From: CBDEGU01 sp965238045
GTDB lineage: Bacteria; Acidobacteriota; Terriglobia; Bryobacterales; UBA6623
Assembly: GCA_965238045.1 (NCBI GenBank)
Contig: CBDEGU010000010.1
Location: 682,001 to 746,000, forward strand
DNA length: 64,000 nucleotides
Reading direction: 5' to 3'
The position numbers and the translations under genes are program-made. Positions 8,971 to 18,160 of this stretch are shown piece by piece (the stretch's first letter is position 1; each line of letters starts with the position of its first letter). Under the pieces are notes generated by a model. It was not told where the DNA came from. It saw nothing but the letters and a program-made list of their open reading frames with translations, and did not search any database.

Positions 8971-8979
8971 TGCTATAAT
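8971..8979 (+). promoter_or_regulatory. Extended -10 promoter upstream of rpmB
   Basis: TGCTATAAT is a perfect extended -10 (TGn plus TATAAT). No good -35 is visible at 16-18 bp. Transcription would start near 8986 and give an rpmB leader of about 120 nt. It is the best promoter-like sequence I see in this part of the window. Confidence 0.5.
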
Positions 8980-9108
8980 ACGAGGAACGGAAGGCGAATC
9001 GGTTGCTGGCACGAGTGGTCCCTCAAGCTGCCAGACGTCGAGCCGCACTGGACCCAATCGGGTCGGCCGTTATTTTTGAAGACCGTCTTTTAGGCAGGAG
9101 AAAGGTTC

Positions 9109-9345
9109 ATGGCGAAAGTTTGTGTAGTTACCGGAAAGCGGCCTATGTTCGGCAACAATGTTTCCCACGCCAACAACAAGACGCGCCGGCGCTTCGAGCC
9201 GAATCTTCAGAAAAAACGCTTTTGGATCCCAAGCGAAAAACGCTGGATTCGAATGCGCGTGAGCGCCAAGGCGATCAAGATCATCGACAAGAAAGGGATC
9301 GAGAGCGTCCTTGCCGACATGCGGCGGCGCGGCCAGAAGGTCTGA
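9109..9345 (+). CDS. rpmB: 50S ribosomal protein L28
   Basis: A 78-residue small basic protein of the large ribosomal subunit. The sequence begins MAKVCVVTGKRPMFGNNVSHANNKTRRRF, the conserved L28 N-terminus, and continues RFEPNLQKKRFW and VSAKAIKIIDKKGIESVLADMRRRG, the family C-terminal helix. A strong AGGAGAAAG ribosome binding site lies a few bases before the ATG. The Cys-x-x-Cys pairs found in zinc-type L28 proteins are absent, so this is the zinc-independent form. It is monocistronic here with its own likely promoter at 8971. Confidence 0.97.
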   Translation: MAKVCVVTGKRPMFGNNVSHANNKTRRRFEPNLQKKRFWIPSEKRWIRMRVSAKAIKIIDKKGIESVLADMRRRGQKV

Positions 9346-9438
9346 ACCGGTCTTCTTGCACTTCCTTCCCTTCCCTGTGTTGCATGCGGCTAGTTTGGCG
9401 GCGTTCCAGGGCGGAGCGGTCCGAGCCAGCACGGGCTG

Positions 9439-11505
9439 CTAGCCGTGACGATGGAGCCGGTACACGAGAAACGCTCTGTCGTGATGAAGCAACTCGGCGT
9501 CGTACTTCTCCGCGAGGCTGGTTTCAAACCCTTTTCGTGCTGGCGCGGGAAGAACCAGGTACTCGTAACGGCGCTCCGCGAGTCTCTGCGCGGTAACGTC
9601 CAGTATCCGGTGACGGCCGCGCCACTTCGGCATCTGGATATTGAAACGTTTGGGGTTGACGAGATAGCCCCTCGCCCGATTCATCATTCCCAAGATCGCT
9701 GCTTCGGCTGGAGCTTTGCGAGACAGGAAGTCGACGGACGGATAGGAGGCGACGGTTCGCTTCAGATACTCTTGCTTGCTGATCTTTCCGGCGAAGTAAT
9801 AGAGTTGTGGTCCGTTGATCTCGATGATCATCGACATCAGCATCGCGAACATCAGGCTGTAGGCCAGCGCGCCGTGGATCGACAGGCGGACCCAGCGGCC
9901 CGAGTTCTCGTGAAAGCTGTGCAGCCGGGCGGCCGCGAAGATGATCAGCAGCATGAACGGAATGATCCCGTAACGCAGAATCAGCCATATGTAGCCCAAG
10001 TAGGCCAGATAGACGACCAGAAAAAACCAGCACGCCGTCTCTTCGAGCCGTCTCTTTCGGCGCCGGACAAACAGCCACATCGGCAGGAACAAGACCAGAA
10101 AGATGCCGCAGGGGTTCTCCGAGGGGGTCTCGAAACAACGAGTGCCGTTGAAATGAGTCATCCACGGATAAAGCGTGTAGAGTTTCCATAACGGAGGCCG
10201 GGCGCCGCCCTGTATCGGCGGAAACTGTCTCGTCATGGCGCCGGTCCCGAGCGGGTACACGGGGTTGCCCCTTAAAAGGTAAGTCCGCGCATGCCAGCCG
10301 AAACCGAACAACAGCCCGATCAAGACGAGTGTTCCCAGCAATCGCGGGCGGCGCCAGACGGCTGAGAGAAAGAGCAGACCGAGCGGGATGGCGCCGAACA
10401 GAGCCGTATGTTTGACCCCAAAGCTCGCCGCCAGCAGGAATACTCCCGCATGGAACCATCGCTGGTTGCCCGATGCTCGTCCGCGCAAAAAGGCGTAGAG
10501 CGCCCCGAGCTGGAAGAGAGCCAGCACCGAGTCATTTTTGAAACTGCTGCCGGTCCAGTGGATAAACGGCACCGTGCCGGCAAGGAGTGCGCCCGCCACG
10601 CTGGGAAGGCGCTCGAAGCCGCAGCGGCGCGCCAGGGCGTAGATCAGAAGCAGGGTCGCAAGAAAAAACGACGGGCCCAGCATTTGGGCCGCGGGCTGTC
10701 CGCCCAGCGCATAGCCAAGCGTCGCGAGTACCTCGCTGCCCTTCGGGAAGTAGGTGTAGGGCAGGTCTGGCAGCGGCGTTACGGCTCGCTCGGCGACGAA
10801 ATGACGAATCTCGGGCAGGTGAAATGTCATCGCGTCGGTGTTGATGCTGGGCGCAAGCATCAACATCGTCGTAAACAGCGTGAAGAGCAGCACGAACGGT
10901 ATCAACACGCCGAGAAAGGGGCCGCTCAGAGTGGTGTCCGACCGCCAGACCGAGACGATTCCTCTCAGCTCGGCGATGAGCCGCATCACCCGCGCGCGAA
11001 ATACAAGACAGGGAGTGAGCAGAAGAATCAGAAACACTGCGGGGTAGAAGGCATCCAGCATTCCCAAAACGAAGAGCGCGCTTGATAGGAGCCCCACGCC
11101 AAGCGCCAGCGAGAGAGCGAGGCTTTCGGTCAGCAAATCCGTTTCCAGTCCCAGCCGGTCTAGGCAGGCTCTGCCGGTGACGTAGCACGCGCAGAGGGTC
11201 AGCAAGGTGATCGCCGCCGCCCGCGGCTCGTACACCACGCACCCGATGAGGGGCACGGCGGCGAAGACTAGCGGTTCCAACCGCCAAGCCCCCCTCCTCC
11301 GCCACCACGGGTACACAGCCGCCGTGAGCGCCAGCAGCGGAAGAACAACAAGAATCATTCGGTAGAATTGCGGGCCGGGACTGCGGAAGTATTCCACGTG
11401 CCAGCGAAACGGGCCCACGGTAAGCCAGAGCGCGAACGCCAGCCATGCGAACCACATCGCCGTCGCCGCACGGTGACGGAAACGGGGAACGAGGTCTAAC
11501 TCCAT
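9439..11505 (-). CDS. Polytopic glycosyltransferase-like membrane protein (GT-C/GT39-like)
   Basis: A 688-residue integral membrane protein with about twelve or more hydrophobic segments. I chose the ATG at 11505 because AGGGAA precedes it at 7 bp and MELDLVPRFRHRAATAMWFAWLA leads into TM1. TDAMTFHLPEIRHFV between early membrane helices resembles the acidic-residue first loop of GT-C enzymes (dolichyl-phosphate-mannose mannosyltransferase type), and LPYTYFPKGSEVLATLGYALGG is a typical following block. The C-terminal 100 residues are soluble and probably extracytoplasmic. Such enzymes move a sugar from a polyprenyl-phosphate donor to lipid, glycan or protein acceptors on the outer face of the inner membrane. 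The acceptor cannot be deduced. It stands alone between rpmB and the deacetylase gene. Confidence 0.78.
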   Translation of the reverse strand: MELDLVPRFRHRAATAMWFAWLAFALWLTVGPFRWHVEYFRSPGPQFYRMILVVLPLLALTAAVYPWWRRRGAWRLEPLVFAAVPLIGCVVYEPRAAAITLLTLCACYVTGRACLDRLGLETDLLTESLALSLALGVGLLSSALFVLGMLDAFYPAVFLILLLTPCLVFRARVMRLIAELRGIVSVWRSDTTLSGPFLGVLIPFVLLFTLFTTMLMLAPSINTDAMTFHLPEIRHFVAERAVTPLPDLPYTYFPKGSEVLATLGYALGGQPAAQMLGPSFFLATLLLIYALARRCGFERLPSVAGALLAGTVPFIHWTGSSFKNDSVLALFQLGALYAFLRGRASGNQRWFHAGVFLLAASFGVKHTALFGAIPLGLLFLSAVWRRPRLLGTLVLIGLLFGFGWHARTYLLRGNPVYPLGTGAMTRQFPPIQGGARPPLWKLYTLYPWMTHFNGTRCFETPSENPCGIFLVLFLPMWLFVRRRKRRLEETACWFFLVVYLAYLGYIWLILRYGIIPFMLLIIFAAARLHSFHENSGRWVRLSIHGALAYSLMFAMLMSMIIEINGPQLYYFAGKISKQEYLKRTVASYPSVDFLSRKAPAEAAILGMMNRARGYLVNPKRFNIQMPKWRGRHRILDVTAQRLAERRYEYLVLPAPARKGFETSLAEKYDAELLHHDRAFLVYRLHRHG

Positions 11506-11786
11506 GATTTTCCCTGAAGGGGTTTCCGTCCGTCCGTCTTGGCAGTGCTGGAATACGGAATGATTCCGTTGCCCGCCGCCGTGATTCCGGCTGCTCTCGG
11601 GCGACCTCTCCGGCGGACCCGGCGGACGAGAAAACATGGCAACAACGAACTTCCGCCACGGGTTGCTAAGGGATCTAGCGTATCATAGGGGAGCGCTCGC
11701 GCTCTGCTGGAGGCGTGCTCTGCTGGTGACGTGCTGGGCCCGCGGCAGAGCCGAGCCGGTCTGCCGCTCTCCGCCAGAAACTTAGA

Positions 11787-12761
11787 ATGCCCCAGGATTC
11801 ATCGCCCGCTTCGGTCCCGTGGACGACCGCTCTGTTTGCCGATCCGGTCTCGAAGCTCCACACCACCGGACGCCGCCACCCAGAACGGCCCGAGAGGTTT
11901 GACGCCGTCGTGGATGCCATCCAGTCGGCGGGTCTCGATAAGAAAGTAAGGCGTTTGGCGCGCCGCCGGGCGACCGAAGACGAGCTGGCACTCTGCCACA
12001 CCCGGCCCTATATCGAGGCCGTGAAACAGGATGTCCGCTCTGGAGCCCAGATGCTGCGGACCGGAGATACTCAGATTTGCGGCAAGTCTTTCGATGTCGC
12101 TCTTGAAGCGGCCGGAGGCGTTCTTAACGCCGTCGACGAGGTAGCCGAACCTAGGGCGCGCAACGCTTTCTGCGTGCTTCGGCCGCCTGGACACCATGCC
12201 GTGCCCGATCGCGGCATGGGCTTCTGTATCTTTAACAATGTCAGCATTGCCGCCCGTTACGCTCAGCGGCGCCATGGGGTCTCGAAAGTCCTGATCGCCG
12301 ATTGGGACGTCCATCATGGCAATGGCACCCAGGAGATTTTCTATCGCGACGGCTCGGTCTTCTTTTTCAGCACGCATCAGTCGCCTTGGTATCCGGGGAC
12401 AGGGATGGAAGATGAAACGGGCGAGGGCGCCGGGCATGGGACAACGCTTAACTGCCCCTTCCCTTCCGGGGCCGGGCGAGAAGAAATCCTGGGGGCCTTC
12501 CGAAACAAGTTGCTTCCGGCGGCCAAAGAGTTCCAGCCGGAGCTGGTCTTAATCTCCGCCGGTTTTGATTCCAGGTTGGGAGATCCTTTGGGTGAGTTTG
12601 CTCTCTCGGACGACGACTTCGGCGAACTGACCACGATCATGCTCGAAATCGCCGACATGCACGCGGGAGGGAGGCTGGTTTCGGTCCTTGAGGGCGGATA
12701 CAACTTGGAAGGTCTGGGAGCGGCCGCCGTGGCACATCTGAGCACCCTCTCCGGAGCGTGA
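11787..12761 (+). CDS. Histone-deacetylase-family zinc hydrolase (AcuC/acetylpolyamine type)
   Basis: A 324-residue arginase/deacetylase-fold enzyme. HTTGRRHPERPERFDAVVDAI is the family N-terminus, RPPGHHAVPDRGMGFCIFNNVSIAA contains the catalytic His-His pair, and ADWDVHHGNGTQEIF contains the zinc-binding Asp and His. SAGFDSRLGDPLG supplies the second zinc Asp and GGYNLEGL the glycine-rich loop with the tyrosine region, so all active-site residues seem present. Bacterial members remove acetyl groups from proteins or polyamines. No acetoin (acu) genes are adjacent, so the substrate is open. It is transcribed divergently from the membrane glycosyltransferase. Confidence 0.93.
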   Translation: MPQDSSPASVPWTTALFADPVSKLHTTGRRHPERPERFDAVVDAIQSAGLDKKVRRLARRRATEDELALCHTRPYIEAVKQDVRSGAQMLRTGDTQICGKSFDVALEAAGGVLNAVDEVAEPRARNAFCVLRPPGHHAVPDRGMGFCIFNNVSIAARYAQRRHGVSKVLIADWDVHHGNGTQEIFYRDGSVFFFSTHQSPWYPGTGMEDETGEGAGHGTTLNCPFPSGAGREEILGAFRNKLLPAAKEFQPELVLISAGFDSRLGDPLGEFALSDDDFGELTTIMLEIADMHAGGRLVSVLEGGYNLEGLGAAAVAHLSTLSGA

Positions 12762-12855
12762 ATCCCGGCGCGCAAAACAACGAGCGGGCACCAGGAGGGG
12801 ATCCATACCCTGACACCCGGCGCGGGGATGCTCTTGCCGATTGGAAGGCGTCTCG

Positions 12856-13251
12856 CTAGGCGGCTTCCCGCGAAAGCATCTGGATTTCTAGAATGGGCGA
12901 GGTCGTTACGATGCGGAAAACAGGGTGACGAAATTCGAGATGCATGCTGCGGCCGATGTAGCCCATCTTGAGCATCGATCCGCCCCAGCTCGATCCATGA
13001 ATGGACACCATAACCGGATCGGGGCAGAATTCCGGATGCCCCGAGATGAGCGCCTTGCTGCCGCCGCAGGTCACGATCCGGTAGGAGCGATTTTCCGTCT
13101 GCACTTCCAGGCGCGAGCCCTCGGGCAGATCCTCTAAGAAAACTCCGCCCTCGACTTCCGACCGCACAATGTTGCGGTTGATTTCGTCGCTGAACACTGG
13201 CAGCGGACGGAACAAATTCACTAGCGTATTCGATGAGGACGCGCTCTCCAC
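12856..13251 (-). CDS. Conserved-looking hypothetical protein
   Basis: A 131-residue soluble protein that I do not recognise. It starts at GTG (13251) with GGGA a few bases upstream. The sequence is rich in beta-strand-like stretches: GGVFLEDLPEGSRLEVQTENRSYRIVTCGGSKALISGHPEFCPDPVMVSIHGSSWGGSMLKMGYIGRSMHLEF. It ends with TSPILEIQMLSRE. Regular spacing of Gly and hydrophobic residues suggests a compact beta protein without signal peptide or membrane segment. It stands alone, convergent with the deacetylase gene. I rate it a real gene because its frame is long for this position and its composition is protein-like. Confidence 0.6.
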   Translation of the reverse strand: MESASSSNTLVNLFRPLPVFSDEINRNIVRSEVEGGVFLEDLPEGSRLEVQTENRSYRIVTCGGSKALISGHPEFCPDPVMVSIHGSSWGGSMLKMGYIGRSMHLEFRHPVFRIVTTSPILEIQMLSREAA

Positions 13252-13522
13252 GGTGATTCCCAGCCTGTTCCTAATTGTACTCTACTCCAGGAGCGGCTGG
13301 GGCAAATGAGTGGCGGGCCGAACTACAAACCTGCCCTAGTGGAACGAAGGTGTTGCGCCGGCTTGCCTTGCGGAACCCCAGGGCGTTCGCCGTGATGGCG
13401 GGGCTGGGGTCACATGGGGAAACCTTCGGCGGGTCCGTAGTATGATTGGTCCTGAACGTTTTGCCTCCCCGTGCTGGCCGTGATGAGCGGCTCAAGGATT
13501 CGTCCATTTCGGAGGATGCCCC

Positions 13523-15916
13523 TTGGCGATTCGAATCAGATCACGAACCTGGAAATCATTCGCGCCGATGCTTTGCCAGTGGCTGTTTTTCGCTTTCTTG
13601 ATGACACTGCCTCTGGTCGCCCAACCGGTTGCGCAACTGGGCGAAGAGCAGTCCGCCGGCCTGATTGCGCGAGGCCGCGAGCTTCTGGCGCTGCACTGCG
13701 GGGGTTGCCATGGCGGAGACGGCACGGGCGGCGAGCGGGCTCCTGATATTGTTTCGCCGGGGCTGGCGCGGCGCTACAGCGGCGAAAAATTCGCCGCGAT
13801 TGTTCGCGACGGCATTCCCGGCCGCGGCATGCCGCCTTCCCCTCTTACGCCCGGTGCGCTCGAAGCTCTCACGGCGTATTATCTTTCCCGCACCGCTCTG
13901 GCGAAGGACCAACCGGCGCCCGGGGATGCGCGGGCTGGTAAGGCGTTCTTTGACGGCGCGGGAACCTGCGCTCGCTGCCACGGCCTGCTGGGCCGGCCGG
14001 GAGATGTCGCCGGTCCCGACCTCTCGGACCTGGGCGCCCAGCGCACCCGCGAGCAGATTGAGCGATCCATCAGCGACCCAGCGGGTGAAATCACCGCGGG
14101 CTACCGGCTTGCATCGCTGATGCTCGCCGACGGAGAGAAGCTGCGGGGCTTCATTCGCAACGAGTCGAACTTCAGTCTCCAGTTGCAGATCCCTGACGGG
14201 CGGCTGCGTTTTCTGCGGCGTGAAGAGATCGCCGAACTCAGTCGCGAAAAGGGTTCGCTGATGCCCCGGATTGAGATCGGCGCCGCCGAGCGCCGGGATC
14301 TGCTGGCCTATCTGACTCGTCTCGGCGGCGGGGGCGAGACCACCGGACTGGGCGCCGGGCTGGAGGCCGGTTTGCTTCCCGGTGCGATCGGCTTCGAGAC
14401 CATCGAGAACCCGCGAGCCTCGGACTGGCCGACCTATAACGGCCGTCTCAGCGGCAACCGCCATAGCGGGCTCGATCAAATCCATACCGGCAATGTCGCG
14501 GGACTGGCGCCTCGCTGGATTTTTCCGATTCGCAACCCGCGGCGTCTGCAGGTCACCCCGCTGGTCGTCCACGGCGTGATGTACGTCACGGGTGTCAATG
14601 CCGCCTACGCGCTCGACGCGAAGAGCGGCCGCGAGATTTGGCGCTTCCAGCGCCAGCGAACCAAGGGTGTCATCGGCGACGCCGGCTCGGGCATTAATCG
14701 CGGCGTCGCCGTTCTGGGAGACCGCGTTTTCCTGGTCACCGATGATGCCCGCCTGCTGGCTCTCCACCGGCTCAGCGGCCGTTTGGTGTGGGAGACGAAG
14801 ATGGCCGACCCGGTCCTGCACTACGGAGCCACGGTGGCGCCGCTGGTCGTGAACGATCTTGTCGTGGCCGGAGTCTCGGGAGGCGATGAAGGTGCGCGCG
14901 GCTTCTTGGCGGCCTATCGTGCCGAGTCGGGCAAGCAAGCGTGGCGTTTCTGGACGGTCCCAACTCCCGGCGAGAAGGGCTCGGAAACCTGGATCGGCAA
15001 CGCCTGGGAGCACGGCTGCGGGACGACCTGGTTGACGGGAAGCTACGATCCCGAGGCGAAGCTGCTCTACTGGACGACGGGCAACCCTTGCCCGGATTAC
15101 AACGGGGACGAGCGAAAGGGTGACAATCTCTATACTGACGCGGTGATTGCTCTCGATCCGGCTTCGGGCAAGCTGCGCTGGTACTACCAGTTCACCCCCC
15201 ACGATCTGCACGATTGGGACGCCGTGCAGACCGTCGTTCTGGTGGATGCCGAATTCGGCGGCCGTCCGAGAAAGCTCCTGATGCAGGCGAATCGAAACGG
15301 GTTTTTCTACGTTCTCGACCGCCTCAACGGCGAGCTTCTTTTGGCGAAACCCTTCGTCGACCAGCTCAGTTGGGCGAGCGGCATTGGCTCGGACGGCCGG
15401 CCGGTTCTCGTGCCGGACCAGATTCCAACTCCTGCCGGGACCAAGACCTGCCCGGCGGTCGAAGGCGCCACGAATTGGATGTCTCCGGCCTACAACCCGA
15501 TCACCAAGCTGTTCTATGTGATGGCGCTCGAGAAATGCGGCATCTACATCAAGCGGCCCCAGCGGTGGACGCGCGGCGATTCCTTCTACGGCGGCACGAC
15601 GAGGGTGATCCCGGGCGAGCGCGGCGGGAAGTATCTGCGCGCGATCGACCCAGAGACGGGCAAGCGAGTCTGGGAAGTTGCCCAGACCGGATCGGCGAGG
15701 AGCTGGGGAGGTGTTCTCTCGACCGCCGGGGGCTTGCTGTTCTACGGCGACGATGGCGGCGCTCTCGCCGCCGTGGCCGCCGATACCGGCCGGCCCCTGT
15801 GGCATTTCCAGACCAATGTGCTCTGGAAGGCCTCGCCGATGACCTACATGGTTGACGGCAGGCAGTATGTCGCCGTCGCCGCGGGAGGAAATATCATCGC
15901 CTTTGGTCTTCGCTGA
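13523..15916 (+). CDS. PQQ-dependent dehydrogenase with N-terminal di-heme cytochrome c region
   Basis: A 797-residue exported quinoprotein fusion. The start is TTG with a strong GGAGGA six bases upstream. A signal peptide (LCQWLFFAFLMTLPLVAQ) is followed by two CxxCH heme sites: CGGCH at residues 59-63 and CARCH at 149-153. Residues from about 310 onward form an eight-bladed propeller with repeated W-type blade motifs (WPTYNGRLSGNRHS, GREIWRFQRQRT, GNAWEHGCGTTWLTGSYDPE, LRWYYQFTPHDLHDWDAVQ). The QFTPHDLHDWDA segment is a hallmark of PQQ alcohol/sugar dehydrogenases. The usual order in quinohemoproteins is propeller then cytochrome; here the heme domains come first, as in several acidobacterial and planctomycete enzymes. 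It would oxidise an alcohol or sugar in the periplasm and pass electrons to cytochromes. Confidence 0.9.
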   Translation: MAIRIRSRTWKSFAPMLCQWLFFAFLMTLPLVAQPVAQLGEEQSAGLIARGRELLALHCGGCHGGDGTGGERAPDIVSPGLARRYSGEKFAAIVRDGIPGRGMPPSPLTPGALEALTAYYLSRTALAKDQPAPGDARAGKAFFDGAGTCARCHGLLGRPGDVAGPDLSDLGAQRTREQIERSISDPAGEITAGYRLASLMLADGEKLRGFIRNESNFSLQLQIPDGRLRFLRREEIAELSREKGSLMPRIEIGAAERRDLLAYLTRLGGGGETTGLGAGLEAGLLPGAIGFETIENPRASDWPTYNGRLSGNRHSGLDQIHTGNVAGLAPRWIFPIRNPRRLQVTPLVVHGVMYVTGVNAAYALDAKSGREIWRFQRQRTKGVIGDAGSGINRGVAVLGDRVFLVTDDARLLALHRLSGRLVWETKMADPVLHYGATVAPLVVNDLVVAGVSGGDEGARGFLAAYRAESGKQAWRFWTVPTPGEKGSETWIGNAWEHGCGTTWLTGSYDPEAKLLYWTTGNPCPDYNGDERKGDNLYTDAVIALDPASGKLRWYYQFTPHDLHDWDAVQTVVLVDAEFGGRPRKLLMQANRNGFFYVLDRLNGELLLAKPFVDQLSWASGIGSDGRPVLVPDQIPTPAGTKTCPAVEGATNWMSPAYNPITKLFYVMALEKCGIYIKRPQRWTRGDSFYGGTTRVIPGERGGKYLRAIDPETGKRVWEVAQTGSARSWGGVLSTAGGLLFYGDDGGALAAVAADTGRPLWHFQTNVLWKASPMTYMVDGRQYVAVAAGGNIIAFGLR

Positions 15917-15976
15917 GCTGGCGAATGCGAGCAATATCCCTCGAAAGCGAGGGACCCAGGCCGGCGGGGCGGGTTG

Positions 15977-16786
15977 CTAGGGTCTCAAGACAAATTCCAC
16001 GATCCCGAACCTTTCCGGATCGTGGAAGCCCCTCTCGACTCGTGTGGGCGACCAGGCCAGCCATTGGCGGCCGGAAGTGATGCTCTCGATCTCGGCTTGA
16101 AGAGACTTCTTTTCCGCCTCGGACGCGCCCTTGAGTTTCTTGCGGATCTCGGCGACCTTGCGCGCTATGCCGGGGCCCGCCGGACGCTCGATGCGGTAGA
16201 GCCCAACCCGCCACTTATCGCCGGTCGACGGCTTCGTCGTAGTGCCGGCGCCCCCCAGAGACTTCCAGGGGATCGCGATCTCGACCTGCCATCCTGCGGA
16301 GTTCTTGGTCACGCCGGTGCGCAGCCCGTCAATATCCCATTGTATCGCCGTGTCGAGGCCCGAGCCTGGCCGCGGGATCAGCAGGTCGACAACCACGTTA
16401 TGCGGGCTGACCTCGAGTTCGGGATAGTTCTCACCGTCTCCATCGGGGTCGAGAAAAACTTCGACGACCTCTTGTTCCCATAGCTTGCTGTCACGACGGT
16501 ACATCGTGCCCCAGGGACGCTCGTCGGCGCAAGCGAAAGCAACGTAGAGATGGTCGTCGTCCCAGGCGAGGGTGGCTTCGGTCGGGGCGGCAGTGCTGGC
16601 GTTGGCCGGGCGAATGTTCGTGAAGCGGCCCACCCGGGGCAGCGCGGCCCAGGTGAATTCGGTCAGCTTGCCGTCGATGATGATCGGATCCATCGTGCGG
16701 GCGGCCCGGTAGGTCGGGAGCTGGGCGATGCCAACGGATGTGCCGAGGGAGAGGAAGAATGAGAAGAGAAGAATATAGCGGTGCAT
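15977..16786 (-). CDS. Secreted carbohydrate-binding-module family 9-like protein
   Basis: A 269-residue exported protein with signal MHRYILLFSFFLSLGTSVGIA. The body begins TYRAARTMDPIIIDGKLTEFTWAALPRVGRF, the typical opening of CBM9-like domains, followed by TEATLAWDDDHLYVAFACADERPW and EQEVVEVFLDPDGDGENYPELEVSPHNVV, the acidic metal-binding loop region of this fold. GWQVEIAIPWKSLGG is the conserved closing strand. A charged helix (ARKVAEIRKKLKGASEAEKKSL) is inserted near the C-terminus. It probably binds a carbohydrate in the periplasm or at the cell surface. It converges with the PQQ dehydrogenase gene, 60 bp away. An 11-bp inverted repeat at 15995-16027 lies in its last codons. Confidence 0.8.
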   Translation of the reverse strand: MHRYILLFSFFLSLGTSVGIAQLPTYRAARTMDPIIIDGKLTEFTWAALPRVGRFTNIRPANASTAAPTEATLAWDDDHLYVAFACADERPWGTMYRRDSKLWEQEVVEVFLDPDGDGENYPELEVSPHNVVVDLLIPRPGSGLDTAIQWDIDGLRTGVTKNSAGWQVEIAIPWKSLGGAGTTTKPSTGDKWRVGLYRIERPAGPGIARKVAEIRKKLKGASEAEKKSLQAEIESITSGRQWLAWSPTRVERGFHDPERFGIVEFVLRP

Positions 16787-17251
16787 GATCGCGCCCTCGC
16801 CTTTGGCGGGTCCCGGCCCGCCGCATCCTACTATAGCGGAGATGCGGGATGCCGCCGCCGGGCCGCGACCTTGCCTTCGGCGATGACGGTTCCAGCCTGT
16901 GTTTTTACGCGGTAGCTGATACTTTTCTCGGAATTACCTGCTTTACAAACCCAAGGAATGATGGCACTAGAGGTATGGAAGCATAGGACATCAACCTTGT
17001 TGAGATCGCATCTTGCTTGAACGATGAGGATGAGGCCATTCGCTTCTTCGAGTCAATCCGTTGGCCCGCTCTCCGTATGCGCCCCTGAACGGTGAGTGTG
17101 CTCTAGGAGCTCTGGGGCGAGGGGACGAGGAAAGGGGGCGCTCGCAACGGCATCGGCGGCGCTGAGCGGCTCCGGCGCGAACTGTCGCCTTTCGCCTAAA
17201 GATTGCGACACGATCGGATCGTCCGCGCTGCTGATGCTAGTGGTTGAAGGG
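16787..17251. other. Intergenic stretch without a gene
   Basis: 465 bp between the CBM9-like gene and the next minus-strand gene. I see no protein-like frame, RNA gene or strong promoter. The bases around 16930-17040 are less GC-rich than the surroundings. Confidence 0.6.
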
Positions 17252-17779
17252 TCACTTGGTCGTCCGGGCATCTCCTGCAATATCTGCATTGTAGATCAGG
17301 ACGCGCCGGCGTCCTCGCTTGCCAATAGCCCATCCGACAAGCGCCCCCAATCCGCTCGAAATCCCTATAGCCCCTATGTCATGCGCGCCCACTACACGCG
17401 CCTCCCTGATGAAAGCATGGCTAATAACAATTGCACCCAAGCCCACAGCCGCTCCAATGACAATCTGTTTAGCGGGCGATTTTCTGACCAACTCGTAAAC
17501 CTGGCGCACCTCTTGTTCCGTGATTTCAGTGCTTTTCCCCCGGCGAGAAAGCTTTAGCCCTGCAAGGGAAACCCCACCGAACTTCCCCTTGATAGATTTT
17601 CCGTTTTTCAGCTTCACCAGGAGCTTATCCCCAATGGAAACGCCCTTCAGGCTTTTGGCCAATGCCACCAGCTGGCCTTCCGTCGCTGAGGGGTTGAGCT
17701 TCTCGGCGGCCACGGCAGCACTGCTATGGCCCAGCAACAAGCTACAGATCATCACCGCTAGGCTTCCCTTGATCCGCAT
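17252..17779 (-). CDS. Exported protein with Sm-like fold and glycine-zipper membrane segment
   Basis: About 175 residues from the ATG at 17779, which has GGAGG upstream (a longer start at 17797 adds six residues). A signal peptide (MRIKGSLAVMICSLLLGHSSAAVA) is followed by a short Sm/LSm-like beta barrel: GVSIGDKLLVKLKNGKSIKGKF, SLAGLKL, then RGKSTEITEQEVRQVYEL. A glycine-rich hydrophobic pair (QIVIGAAVGLGAIVISHA; GAIGISSGLGALVGWAIGKRG) follows. The end KRGRRRVLIYNAD resembles the RxLIY tail seen on many acidobacterial exported proteins of this build. The function of the group is unknown; RNA binding is not implied by the fold outside the cytoplasm. It stands alone. Confidence 0.7.
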   Translation of the reverse strand: MRIKGSLAVMICSLLLGHSSAAVAAEKLNPSATEGQLVALAKSLKGVSIGDKLLVKLKNGKSIKGKFGGVSLAGLKLSRRGKSTEITEQEVRQVYELVRKSPAKQIVIGAAVGLGAIVISHAFIREARVVGAHDIGAIGISSGLGALVGWAIGKRGRRRVLIYNADIAGDARTTK

Positions 17780-17879
17780 CGTGTGCCCAGCCTCCATTTT
17801 GAAGAGGATGTCCGATCGTTCGCAGCAAGCAGCGACTCTCCGTTCCGAGCCGTTAGGCTCGGAGTGATGTTGTGTCTTT

Positions 17880-18045
17880 CAAAAAGGAGAGTTGCTATGA
17901 AGAAACGATAACAGATCGGCCGCGAACAAGCCGTTCCCGATTCCACAAGCAAGCACAAGAAAGCGAGCAAGAGCTGCGGCTGCACTTGCCGCTCAAGCAG
18001 GTCGCCGCTGCCCTGCAAGACGGCCTCGGCCAGTTGATGCGCCCT
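17880..18045 (+). pseudogene. Possible transposase N-terminus relic
   Basis: The + strand translates here as RSRFHKQAQESEQELRLHLPLKQVAAALQDGLGQLMR, which resembles the N-terminal region of some mutator-type transposases. The similarity stops near 18045 and no DDE region follows before the oxidoreductase gene at 18161. I rate this weak. The rest of 17798-18160 holds no gene that I can support. Confidence 0.25.
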
Positions 18046-18160
18046 TCCAGACCCCCAACCCCGACACACTCGCGCGCCTTGCCTGCGATGTATACTTGCA
18101 ACGTGGCCTATTCGGGCGCAAGCATGATCCACTTTTCGTCACAGTCTGGGAGCTATCATC

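Noticed and set aside
13556..15934. A 792-codon minus-strand frame opposite the PQQ dehydrogenase
   Set aside because: Antisense frames this long occur in GC-rich genes; the + strand has heme and propeller motifs and a strong ribosome binding site.
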